From NCBI GenBank assembly GCA_965140765.1, contig OZ223309.1, forward strand, positions 3,100,001-3,164,000: 64,000 bases of DNA. The letters run 5' to 3'. Position numbers and translations under genes: made by a program. This DNA comes from Sunxiuqinia sp963678245. Its GTDB lineage: Bacteria; Bacteroidota; Bacteroidia; Bacteroidales; Prolixibacteraceae. The notes beneath the pieces were generated by a model that worked only from the letters and a program-made list of their open reading frames with translations, was not told where the DNA came from and made no database searches. Shown here piece after piece: positions 46,265-54,264 of the stretch. How positions within the stretch are numbered: position 1 is the first letter of the stretch; every line of letters begins with the position of its first letter.

Positions 46265-47141
46265 AATAGCCATACTCAGCGGGAAAGGGGGAACAGGCAA
46301 ATCAAGCCTGAGTGCAGCCCTGGCAAGCTTGACCTCTAAAATAGTAGTTGCCGACTGCGATGTGGATGCTGCGAATCTGCATCTTGTCCTTCAGCCAAAT
46401 GACTACCGCGAAGAAGTTTATATTTCGGGACAGAAGGCGGTTATCGATTACCAAAAATGCACCGATTGCGGCCAGTGCCTGGAATACTGTCGGTTTGATG
46501 CCATTCATTATCAAAACAACCGCTACCAAATTTCGGGAACAGCCTGCGATGGTTGTAAGCTTTGTGCACATGTCTGCCCAAGTGAGGCTATAAGCATGGT
46601 CAATCACGATGAAAGCCGATGGTATGTTGGTGACATTCCCAACGGGAAAATGGTTCATGCAAGGCTGGCACCGGGAGAAGACAACTCCGGCAAGCTTGTC
46701 AATATTGTGAGGGATGAGGCACGTGAAGTTGCCTTCGATATCAAAAGCGACTTAATCCTCATTGATGGACCGCCGGGAATCGGTTGCCCTGTCATCTCCT
46801 CGCTCTCTGGTATCGACAAAGTGGTCTTGGTAACAGAACCTACCCAGTCAGGCATTCATGACCTAAAACGAATCGTCGAATTGGTGCGCCATTATAAACT
46901 GCAAACTTATGTCGTTATCAATAAATTCGATTTGAACCAATCGTTAAGCGAGGAACTAAAAACCTGGTGCCACACCCTGCAAATACCTGTAATTGGGGAG
47001 TTGCCTTTTGACGAGCTTGTGGTTGATGCCATGGTCCACTGCGAAAGCATCACCAATTGGGCGCCCGATTCATGCATCACCAACGAAATAAAAAAAATAT
47101 GGAACAAATTAATACGTTATGAGCCAACAGAATCCTTTTGA
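46257..47141 (+). CDS. MinD-superfamily ATPase with inserted ferredoxin domain (second)
   Basis: Paralogue of the preceding gene with Walker A GKGGTGKS (9-16) and two [4Fe-4S] motifs: Cys68-71-74-78 and Cys97-100-103-107. Switch motif IDGPPGIGCPV is near residue 165. The two likely form a heterodimer, as dimerisation across the nucleotide is usual in this class. The reading frame overlaps the third ATPase by 23 bases, implying coupled translation. Confidence 0.93.
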   Translation: MTEIAILSGKGGTGKSSLSAALASLTSKIVVADCDVDAANLHLVLQPNDYREEVYISGQKAVIDYQKCTDCGQCLEYCRFDAIHYQNNRYQISGTACDGCKLCAHVCPSEAISMVNHDESRWYVGDIPNGKMVHARLAPGEDNSGKLVNIVRDEAREVAFDIKSDLILIDGPPGIGCPVISSLSGIDKVVLVTEPTQSGIHDLKRIVELVRHYKLQTYVVINKFDLNQSLSEELKTWCHTLQIPVIGELPFDELVVDAMVHCESITNWAPDSCITNEIKKIWNKLIRYEPTESF

Positions 47142-47934
47142 AAAAATAGAACTGCCCGGGGTAAAAAACATTCTGGTGGTGGCCTCCGGAAAAGGCGGTG
47201 TAGGAAAATCAACTGTAGCTGCCAATCTGGCTGTTGCATTGGCACGCGAAGGCTTTCGGACGGGCATTTTTGATGCAGACCTCTATGGGCCCTCCATTCC
47301 ATTGCTATTTGGGGTGCAGCATGTCAAGCCAGATGTCATTCATCACCAAGGGAAAGAGAGCATTGTCCCAATTACAAAATACGGTGTTAAAATCATTTCT
47401 ATTGGGTTTTTCATGGTCTCCAACAAATCACTCATCTGGCGCGGCCCGGCAGCTTCAGCCGGTTTAGCCCAATTGCTATCGGACACCGAGTGGGGCGAAC
47501 TGGACTTTCTGATTATCGATTTTCCTCCAGGCACAGGCGACATTCAACTGACCACCCTCCAACGACTAAACCTATCTGGCGGAATTTTAGTGACCACGCC
47601 CCAGCAATTGGCCATTGCCGATGCCCAAAAAGCTGCCGATATGTTCAACACCAAAATAATTCAGGTTCCCTTGCTGGGAGTGGTTGAAAACATGGCTTGG
47701 TTCACACCTGAGAAACATCCTGACGAAAAATACTACTTGTTTGGAAGCGGTGGCGGACAACAGCTAGCCGACCAACTTCAGATACCTTTGCTAGCTCAAA
47801 TCCCATTGGTTTGCGACGCTTGCGAACTAAGCGATACCGGCCAAACCATTTTTGCTTCAAAAGATGGGAACTTGATCAGCCAGTTTGAAACATTAGCCAA
47901 TAAGATAAATCAGTCTTTAACATCACTTGTTTAA
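47119..47934 (+). CDS. Mrp/NBP35-family P-loop ATPase, short form
   Basis: Iron-sulfur carrier ATPase family (ApbC/Mrp). Walker A GKGGVGKS is at 24-31, then FDADLYGPSIP and DFPPGTGDIQL are the family motifs. It lacks the N-terminal DUF59 domain of housekeeping Mrp (271 residues rather than about 360). The usual CxxC cluster ligands after the NMAWF motif are replaced by TPEKHPDEKYY, as I recall for other Bacteroidota Mrp proteins. A specialised partner of the two ferredoxin ATPases is likely. Confidence 0.92.
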   Translation: MSQQNPFEKIELPGVKNILVVASGKGGVGKSTVAANLAVALAREGFRTGIFDADLYGPSIPLLFGVQHVKPDVIHHQGKESIVPITKYGVKIISIGFFMVSNKSLIWRGPAASAGLAQLLSDTEWGELDFLIIDFPPGTGDIQLTTLQRLNLSGGILVTTPQQLAIADAQKAADMFNTKIIQVPLLGVVENMAWFTPEKHPDEKYYLFGSGGGQQLADQLQIPLLAQIPLVCDACELSDTGQTIFASKDGNLISQFETLANKINQSLTSLV

Positions 47935-47944
47935 ACCGAACCTT

Positions 47945-48430
47945 ATGCAACCCATTTCATTTCAACCCATTGGCATCATTCATTCGGATCACTTGGAACC
48001 GCAAGGCACTCCTATCCAGTTTTCAGGAGCAAAAGACGCCCGTGGAGAAATTGAGATCTTTCCTGAATTTCAGGATGGACTGATTGATCTTGATGGTTTT
48101 TCACATCTCATTCTGATCTATTATTTCCACCAGATCAAAAATCCGGCACTGATCGTGAAACCTTTTATGGACGATGCGGAACATGGTGTTTTTGCCACAC
48201 GCAGTCCAGCACGTCCCAATCCAATTGGGTTCTCCATTGTCAAACTAAATAAAATTCGTGGCAGCCGACTATACGTGCAAGGACTGGACATAATCAACGA
48301 AACGCCTTTGCTCGACATCAAACCGTATGTTCCCAATTTTGACCATATCGAAGCCGACAGAATCGGGTGGCTCGAAACAAATATTCATAAACATTCAATA
48401 ACTAAAGATGACGGGAGGTTTATCAAATGA
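47945..48430 (+). CDS. TrmO-like tRNA (N6-threonylcarbamoyladenosine37-N6)-methyltransferase
   Basis: SAM-dependent beta-barrel methyltransferase family (UPF0066, TsaA/TrmO). Motifs: SARPNPIGFSIVKL in the middle and NETPLLDIKPYVP near the C-terminus. I prefer the ATG before QPISFQPIG; a TTG start 18 bases upstream overlaps the previous stop. Known members methylate t6A in tRNA-Thr. Within this operon a methyl transfer to another substrate is conceivable. It ends in an ATGA overlap with the third NifX-like gene. Confidence 0.88.
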   Translation: MQPISFQPIGIIHSDHLEPQGTPIQFSGAKDARGEIEIFPEFQDGLIDLDGFSHLILIYYFHQIKNPALIVKPFMDDAEHGVFATRSPARPNPIGFSIVKLNKIRGSRLYVQGLDIINETPLLDIKPYVPNFDHIEADRIGWLETNIHKHSITKDDGRFIK

Positions 48431-48858
48431 AAATCAGACTTGCATTCGCCGTAAATCGGGCAGAAGTTTTTGAGCAAAAACATTTTGGGGAAGCAGAAAA
48501 ATTTCTCATTTATAAATGGGAGGCAAACCAACTGGTTTTTCAACAAGCGATCGAGAATCCACTAGTTCAAACACCCCTGGAGCGCCATTCTCCTGAAAAA
48601 GCAGAACTACTCATTTCCCTTCTAAAAGAACAGGGAATAAACATATTGGTGTCAAAACAATTTGGGAAAAATATAAAAAGAGTCAATGCCTTGTTTGTTC
48701 CTGTTCAAGTCGGTACTTCCAGCCCCGATGAGTTATTTCCAATTCTCAAAAAACAAATGAGATGGATCGAAGAGGAATTGCTCCAAAATGCGGGCAATTA
48801 TAAACTTTTCAACCTACAAAAAGGCACTATAAAAACAGCCGTTAATTCTAAAAACTAA
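48427..48858 (+). CDS. NifX/NifB-type cofactor-family protein (third)
   Basis: A longer, more divergent COG1433-type protein (143 residues). The start IRLAFAVNRAEVFEQKHFGE, then AEKFLIYKW, matches the family fold, and LKEQGINILVSKQFGKNI is the second strand-helix pair. It lacks the cysteines of the second copy and carries a 30-residue C-terminal extension. ATGA overlap with TrmO. Confidence 0.82.
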   Translation: MKIRLAFAVNRAEVFEQKHFGEAEKFLIYKWEANQLVFQQAIENPLVQTPLERHSPEKAELLISLLKEQGINILVSKQFGKNIKRVNALFVPVQVGTSSPDELFPILKKQMRWIEEELLQNAGNYKLFNLQKGTIKTAVNSKN

Positions 48859-48867
48859 CCATCCATA

Positions 48868-49509
48868 ATGTTCGAGATCCAACATAAACAAATCAGAACC
48901 CCCGGGCTGGAAATTGGGGAACGGGTTCAGCTTCCGACTGTTTACGGAACTTTCGAGCTGATTCCATTTTTGGAAAAGGCAACGGGCAAGGAACATATCG
49001 CCTTGTTTAAAGGGCAACCTGAAAACCGAAAGCATGTGCTTGTTCGGATTCACTCGGCTTGTGCCACTGGCGATTTGTTTGGCTCCATGCGCTGCGATTG
49101 CGGCGAACAACTGCACCAGTCTTTAAACCTGATTGAACAGGCGGGCTGCGGCATACTGATTTATTTGCAACAAGAAGGCAGAGGGATTGGCCTGATGGAA
49201 AAAATGAAAGCATACAAACTTCAGGAAAACGGATTGGACACGGTCGATGCCAATCTCCACCTTGGACACCAGGCCGACGAGCGGGATTACCATGTTGGTG
49301 CAGAAATCCTTCACTACTTCAACATCAACCAGATTAAACTATTAACCAACAATCCCGATAAAAAACAAGGGCTTGAACATAATGGGATAATCGTGGAAAG
49401 TTGTATTCCTGTGCTGTCAGAGCCGAACAAATACAACGCCTTCTATTTGAAAACCAAACAAGAACGAATGGGCCATTTATTGGGACAATTAAATTTTGAA
49501 GGAATATGA
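48868..49509 (+). CDS. ribA: GTP cyclohydrolase II
   Basis: Stand-alone RibA (213 residues) without the DHBP synthase domain common in Bacteroidota fusions. The zinc ligands are Cys65, Cys76 and Cys78 in CATGDLFGSMRCDCGEQ; QQEGRGIGL, GHQADERDY and LLTNNPDK are the other family signatures. It converts GTP to the first riboflavin intermediate. In this operon the product could also feed a pterin- or deazaflavin-like cofactor; that is inference. ATGA overlap with the thioesterase. Confidence 0.92.
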   Translation: MFEIQHKQIRTPGLEIGERVQLPTVYGTFELIPFLEKATGKEHIALFKGQPENRKHVLVRIHSACATGDLFGSMRCDCGEQLHQSLNLIEQAGCGILIYLQQEGRGIGLMEKMKAYKLQENGLDTVDANLHLGHQADERDYHVGAEILHYFNINQIKLLTNNPDKKQGLEHNGIIVESCIPVLSEPNKYNAFYLKTKQERMGHLLGQLNFEGI

Positions 49510-49952
49510 AGAAGCTAATTGAAAATACCATTCAACTTCGTCCGCGTTATGGTGAGGTAGACCAAATGGGATATGTTTATCACGCCAGTTATGTGAGCTA
49601 TTGCCATCAGGCACGTACCGAGTTGCTCCGCGAACTGAACATCGACGATAAAACGCTGGAGGAAAATTACATCATGCTGCCGGTCATCAGTATGAATTTG
49701 AAATATCATAAACCAGCCGGCTATGACGAACTACTGACCATAAAAACAAGTATTCCGGAGATGCCGGCTACCCGTTTTTCATTTCATTTTGAAATTCGGA
49801 ATGAACACGATGAATTGATTTGCTCCGCCGATTCAACGACTGTTTTTGTGAACAGCACAAGCAGAAAGCCAATGAAAGCGCCGCCAATCATAATTGAAGC
49901 GATTGGAAAACAGCATAAAACCCAACAAAATGAAGCTTACCATACTCACTGA
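49506..49952 (+). CDS. Acyl-CoA thioesterase (4HBT/YbgC-like hot-dog fold)
   Basis: Hot-dog thioesterase. The catalytic segment reads VDQMGYVYHASYVSYCHQAR with the expected Asp, close to YbgC and 4-hydroxybenzoyl-CoA thioesterase. Length 148 is normal. Its substrate is unknown. It overlaps RibA at the start and the metallo-hydrolase gene at the end. Confidence 0.88.
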   Translation: MKKLIENTIQLRPRYGEVDQMGYVYHASYVSYCHQARTELLRELNIDDKTLEENYIMLPVISMNLKYHKPAGYDELLTIKTSIPEMPATRFSFHFEIRNEHDELICSADSTTVFVNSTSRKPMKAPPIIIEAIGKQHKTQQNEAYHTH

Positions 49953-50727
49953 AAATACTGCCGGAGGTCGCTTTGGTGCAGAGCATGGACTATCGTACCT
50001 GATTGAACATGACGGACGAACAATTTTGTTCGATACCGGGAGCAGTGATTTGTTTTTGAGGAATGCCCAAAAGCTGAACATCAAGCTTCAGGAAAAAGTG
50101 GATCTGATTGTTTTGAGCCACGGCCATTGGGATCACGGGAACGGGCTGCGCTATTTCAAAAATAAGCCACTGCTCACCCATCCGGGTGCATTTATTAAAC
50201 GGTTTCGGAAATCGGATGGAACAGCTGTTGGACTGTCCTTATCTGAATCAAGCATCCACGACAAATACAAAGTAATCACTTCCAGCAAACCCTACCGGAT
50301 TTCAGAACACATTTATTTTTTAGGCGAAATACCACGCCAAAACAATTTTGAATCACAGTCAACTTCTTTTATGGATGAAACTGAGATGGACGACTTTGTG
50401 CCGGACGACTCGGCATTAGCAATTATAAACAACCAAAAATTAACGGTGATCACCGGTTGCTCCCACTCGGGAATTTGCAATATCTGTGAATATGCCAAAC
50501 AAATCACAGGAATATCCACCATCGAGCGAGTTATTGGCGGTTTTCACCTGAAACACAATGATGAACAGACCCAGCAAACCATCGGGTATTTTCATCAGGA
50601 AAAAGTAAACACCCTACTCCCCTCTCACTGCACAGAACTGCCGGCACTTGCGGCATTTAGTGCCGATTTTGGGATTTCCCAAGTAAAAACAGGACAACTA
50701 TTCAACTTCACCAAAACAATAAAATAA
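49930..50727 (+). CDS. Metallo-beta-lactamase-fold hydrolase (COG1237 type)
   Basis: The zinc motif HGHWDH (64-69) follows LIVLSHG, with DTGSSDLF near residue 35 and GCSHSGICNIC, which is a hallmark of the COG1237 group related to the methanopterin-pathway dihydropteroate synthase-like enzymes. The ATG before KLTILTENTAGG is chosen; an upstream ATG adds 12 residues within the thioesterase gene. A pterin-like substrate would fit the neighbouring RibA, but this is inference. Confidence 0.88.
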   Translation: MKLTILTENTAGGRFGAEHGLSYLIEHDGRTILFDTGSSDLFLRNAQKLNIKLQEKVDLIVLSHGHWDHGNGLRYFKNKPLLTHPGAFIKRFRKSDGTAVGLSLSESSIHDKYKVITSSKPYRISEHIYFLGEIPRQNNFESQSTSFMDETEMDDFVPDDSALAIINNQKLTVITGCSHSGICNICEYAKQITGISTIERVIGGFHLKHNDEQTQQTIGYFHQEKVNTLLPSHCTELPALAAFSADFGISQVKTGQLFNFTKTIK

Positions 50728-50789
50728 TGAACACTCCTTAAGTTGTAAATAAACAGAACATCAAGTCTATACAAATAATAAAGCAAAAA

Positions 50790-52145
50790 ATGAAAAGCAC
50801 AGATGTATTAATTATTGGTGGAAGTGCAGCAGGAATGGTTGCTACAATATCCGGGAAGACTTCATGGACGGATAAAAGCTTCATCTTGGTAAAAAAACAA
50901 AAAGACGTGATGGTGCCATGTGGAATACCATACATCTTTGGCACGCTTGACAGCAGTCAACAGAATATTATGCCTGTTGATAACATGTTGGCAAAAGCAG
51001 GTATTGAATCGCTTGTTAATGAAGTTGTTTCGATCGACAAGGAAGCAAAAATTGCGACCATGAAAGATGGGAAACAAATTAGATACGACAAACTGATTAT
51101 TGCAACTGGATCGACTCCAATAAAACCCAAATGGCTCAAAGGAGCTGAGCTAGACAATGTTTTTGTGATACCAAAAGATCGGGTCTATCTGGATTCGATG
51201 AAAGAAAAAATCAGTGGGTTAAAAAAAGTTGTTGTGATTGGTGCCGGTTTTATCGGGGTTGAATTCTCTGATGAACTAAAAAAACAAGGACATGAAGTTA
51301 TCCTTGTTGAAAAAGAAAAGGACATTCTTTGTGCCGCTTTCGATGAAGAAATAGCTTCACGGATTGCTGGAATACTTGAAAACAGGGACGTACAAATAAT
51401 AACAGGAAATGGGATCAGCGAAGTGATCGGCGATTCGAAGGTGAAAAGTGTGAAACTTGAAAATGGTGACCTGTTGGATGCCGACGCCGTTATCCTTTCG
51501 ATGGGATATTTGCCAAATACAAAGTTGGCCAGCGATTCGGGAATTTACGTTGACGAGAGCGGTTTTATAGCCGTTGACGAATACATGCGCACCCACGAAA
51601 AGGATGTGTTTGCCATCGGCGATTGTGCCCAGAAACGTGATTTTATTACCCGCAAACGTATTCCTACGATGTTGGCTTCAACGGCTTGTGCCGAAGCAAG
51701 GGTTGCCGGAATGAATTTGTTTAATATCCATGTGGTTAAAACTTTCAGCGGAACCATCGGGATCTATTCAACAGCGATTGGCGAATATGGATTTGGGACA
51801 GCAGGAATTACCGAAAAACGGGCCGAAGAAGAAGATGTTTCGGTTGTTACCGGCTTTTTCGAGGGCGTTGACCACCATCCGGGAAACCTACCTGAAACCC
51901 ACAAACAATTGGTTAAACTGATCGTGGCCAAATATTCGGGCGTTATTATTGGCGGCGAAGTAATCGGCGGAATAAGTGCCGGTGAATTGACCAACGTAAT
52001 CGGATTGGCGATTCAAAACAGGATGTCTGTCAATTCATTGTTAATTTCACAAATAGGTACCCACCCCTGTTTGACTGCCTCACCGGCTGGCTATCCTTTA
52101 ATAAAAGCTGCCGAAATTATTTCAGCTAAAATGAGAAACCAATAA
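50790..52145 (+). CDS. CoA-disulfide reductase / NADH oxidase-like flavoprotein
   Basis: FAD/NAD(P)-binding oxidoreductase of the pyridine-nucleotide class. The FAD motif is GGSAAG (10-15). A single redox Cys44 lies in MVPCGIPYIFG, the position used by CoA-disulfide and NADH peroxidases/polysulfide reductases. The NAD motif is GAGFIGVEFSDEL and the C-terminal dimer domain includes LTNVIGLAIQNR and THPCLTASP. It may reduce CoA-disulfide, polysulfide or oxygen. Confidence 0.9.
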   Translation: MKSTDVLIIGGSAAGMVATISGKTSWTDKSFILVKKQKDVMVPCGIPYIFGTLDSSQQNIMPVDNMLAKAGIESLVNEVVSIDKEAKIATMKDGKQIRYDKLIIATGSTPIKPKWLKGAELDNVFVIPKDRVYLDSMKEKISGLKKVVVIGAGFIGVEFSDELKKQGHEVILVEKEKDILCAAFDEEIASRIAGILENRDVQIITGNGISEVIGDSKVKSVKLENGDLLDADAVILSMGYLPNTKLASDSGIYVDESGFIAVDEYMRTHEKDVFAIGDCAQKRDFITRKRIPTMLASTACAEARVAGMNLFNIHVVKTFSGTIGIYSTAIGEYGFGTAGITEKRAEEEDVSVVTGFFEGVDHHPGNLPETHKQLVKLIVAKYSGVIIGGEVIGGISAGELTNVIGLAIQNRMSVNSLLISQIGTHPCLTASPAGYPLIKAAEIISAKMRNQ

Positions 52146-52155
52146 AAAAATAAAG

Positions 52156-52344
52156 ATGCCAAAATTAGATGGAACTGGTCCCGAGGGCAATGGTCCCAAA
52201 ACTGGACGAGGGTTGGGTAAAAGCAGCACAGTTAATGAAGAAGAAAAACTTCAGAAACTTGGCAAAGGCATTGGTAAAAAAAGAAAAACGGGCGGTGGAA
52301 CAGGCCATGGCAACCGGTTAAAAAGCGGGTTGAAAGATACTTGA
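52156..52344 (+). CDS. Second glycine-rich DUF5320-like mini-protein
   Basis: 62 residues starting MPKLDGTGPEGNGPKTGRGL. The GxGPxGxGPxTGR core is shared with the DUF5320 protein at the head of the cluster, but there are no cysteines. The C-terminal half is Lys/Gly rich. It lies ten bases after the flavoprotein gene and closes the tight part of the operon. Confidence 0.8.
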   Translation: MPKLDGTGPEGNGPKTGRGLGKSSTVNEEEKLQKLGKGIGKKRKTGGGTGHGNRLKSGLKDT

Positions 52345-52506
52345 AAAACTAAATTTATAGGGCTACAAGTTTTCACCAGACAGTTTTACTACCGCAAGTT
52401 CATAGATGCTTCCACATGGAGGTAATTAGACGGTTGAAACCATACAATCTATGAGAAAACCAGATAAACATCAATTATTTTATTCACATCTAAAAATTAA
52501 AAAAAA

Positions 52507-53226
52507 ATGGAAGAAAATCAAGGACAACAAATCGTAAGTATGCCCCGCATAGGAGAAGCAGCTCCTGTATTTAAAGCCGTAACTACACAGGGCGAAATCA
52601 ATTTTCCTGCTGATTATAAGGGAAGTTGGGTAATCCTGTTCAGTCACCCTGCCGATTTCACGCCTGTCTGTACCTCTGAGTTTATGACCTTTGCAACCAT
52701 GGAAGAACAATTCAACAAGGCCAATTGTAAGCTTGTTGGTCTTTCTATCGATGGACTTTACAGCCACATTGCCTGGTTGCGCACCATTAAAGAAAAAATT
52801 GAATACAAAGGAATGAAAGATGTCGAAGTAACTTTTCCACTCATTGAAGATATCACAATGGAAGTTGCAACCAAGTATGGCATGATGATGCCTGGCGAAA
52901 GTAACACCAAGGCTGTCAGAGCTGTATTTTTCATTGACCCCAAAGGGATTATCCGTACTATTATTTATTATCCGCTCAGCTTAGGCCGTAATTTCGAGGA
53001 ACTTTATCGAGCATTGATTGCCCTCCAAACCGCTGATGAATTTGGGGTGGCAACTCCGGCCGATTGGCAACCCGGCGACGATGTAATCGTTTCCCCTGCC
53101 GGATCGTGTGGATCAGCTAAAGATCGGATGGAAGGGAAAGAGGAAGGTCTCGATTGTAAAGACTGGTTCTTTTGCACTAAAAAAATGGACAAAGAAACGG
53201 TGCTGAATAAAATCCTGAAAAAATAA
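52507..53226 (+). CDS. Peroxiredoxin, archaeal-type Prx6 (with C-terminal Cys pair)
   Basis: Thiol peroxidase that reduces hydrogen and alkyl peroxides. Peroxidatic Cys55 lies in PADFTPVCTSE. C-terminal extension has Cys201, Cys217 and Cys223, spaced like the resolving cysteines of archaeal thioredoxin peroxidases such as the Aeropyrum enzyme. Length 239 fits that class. It follows the flavoprotein and mini-protein genes after a 160-base gap and is probably oxygen protection for the cluster's iron-sulfur proteins. Confidence 0.93.
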   Translation: MEENQGQQIVSMPRIGEAAPVFKAVTTQGEINFPADYKGSWVILFSHPADFTPVCTSEFMTFATMEEQFNKANCKLVGLSIDGLYSHIAWLRTIKEKIEYKGMKDVEVTFPLIEDITMEVATKYGMMMPGESNTKAVRAVFFIDPKGIIRTIIYYPLSLGRNFEELYRALIALQTADEFGVATPADWQPGDDVIVSPAGSCGSAKDRMEGKEEGLDCKDWFFCTKKMDKETVLNKILKK

Positions 53227-53472
53227 TCAGATCTCAATCAGCTTCTGACTTCTGAAAATTAATAAAAGGATTCTTGTTTTACCCTAAACTCGAATCCTTT
53301 TTATTGCCTTAATATAGCATCACAAAATTTTAAGTTCCCATCGGTGGTAGTCGTTTCTGAAGCGATCCTGTTTCCAAATCTAATACACAGGTGGTACCTC
53401 AAAATTGTCAAAGCAGAAATAAAAACACCCCTTAAACTTATTTACAGGAAGCAAGCAATTCTTTTTGTAAAC

Positions 53473-53945
53473 ATGTTCTCTAAAAAAAAGATCTTGGGTT
53501 TTAAAGATAATCCATTTCGAAGGTTGAAACATTTCATTATGGTGATCGGATATCTGGCGTTGCTTTACAAAACCATCTTTTAAGATTGGTTTGGGACATC
53601 AAATTTATTTGTCGTCTGGTGGGCTACATCGAAAGTGCCATCATTTTTGTCGTCACTTTTGATTTCGTATTGAGCCAAATAAAAAAGAGTAAAGAATTCA
53701 GCTCTCATTCACAATCGCCCGATTAGTCTTTTGTGATTTGGGTGCTATTGATGGGCTTGTCTGCCTTTGTCGTCCGTCTGTTTATTGATCTAAATCTACT
53801 GGAAAACAATAGTTGGATTTACCTGGTGTATTTGACGATTTTAGCTCAGTGGGTAATAATTATTGTTCCTTTTGGAAAATGGGTACACTTTCGTTACGGT
53901 TCCTTTGCCATGTATGTTGACAAGCTGATTAATTTATCGAAGTAA
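53473..53945 (+). pseudogene. Broken membrane protein, NarI/HdrE-like cytochrome-type subunit
   Basis: The first frame reads KDNPFRRLKHFIMVIGYLAL then stops after KTIF. Adding one base in the T-run restores KTIFLRLVWDIKFICRLVGY, which continues IESAIIFVVTFDF. A TAG then stands where related proteins have Trp (SQSPD*SF). After it come membrane helices and VPFGKWVHFRYGSFAMYVDK. The PFRRLKHF, SHPSDW and PFGKW...AMY pattern is that of respiratory membrane subunits related to nitrate reductase gamma. Only the C-terminal part is present. Confidence 0.6.
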
Positions 53946-54225
53946 ACAATAAACTTGTGCCAATGTGAAATTTCTTTTTAAATTTTCGAGTATTACATTA
54001 TCTGCTCTAAAATATTCAATAGTAACTCATTTGATTCAAAAACAAAATCTCAAATAGTTATAATTCTAGATTTTTAGTTTAAAACCAACGTTAGCTTGAC
54101 CAATAAAACTCATCTTAATATCTTTGATATCAAATATTTGTCATCAAATAGTTTTGTTGAACAATACGGTGAGTTCTTTTGATTTTGACTGAGTAACTTA
54201 AAGATATACAATGATTTAACGGGCA
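53946..54225. other. Non-coding gap at the right edge of the cluster
   Basis: A/T-rich sequence with no gene. It ends in the tRNA T-arm copy. Confidence 0.4.
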
Positions 54226-54240
54226 GGGTTCGACTCCCTC
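54226..54240 (+). repeat. Right copy of the tRNA-Val T-arm (possible attR)
   Basis: GGGTTCGACTCCCTC, identical to 15 bases of the tRNA-Val T-arm, followed by an eight-base T run. No tRNA body can be folded around it. Confidence 0.4.
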
Positions 54241-54264
54241 TTTTTTTTGTTATTCAATGCACAC

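Noticed and set aside
45404..47934. Cell-division MinD or plasmid ParA function for the three ATPases
   Set aside because: Two carry ferredoxin inserts and the third has Mrp motifs; no MinC, MinE or ParB is nearby.
43464..48858. Nitrogen fixation, suggested by three NifX/NifB-type proteins
   Set aside because: No nifHDK, nifE/N or radical-SAM NifB core is present; stand-alone members of this family are common in non-fixing anaerobes.
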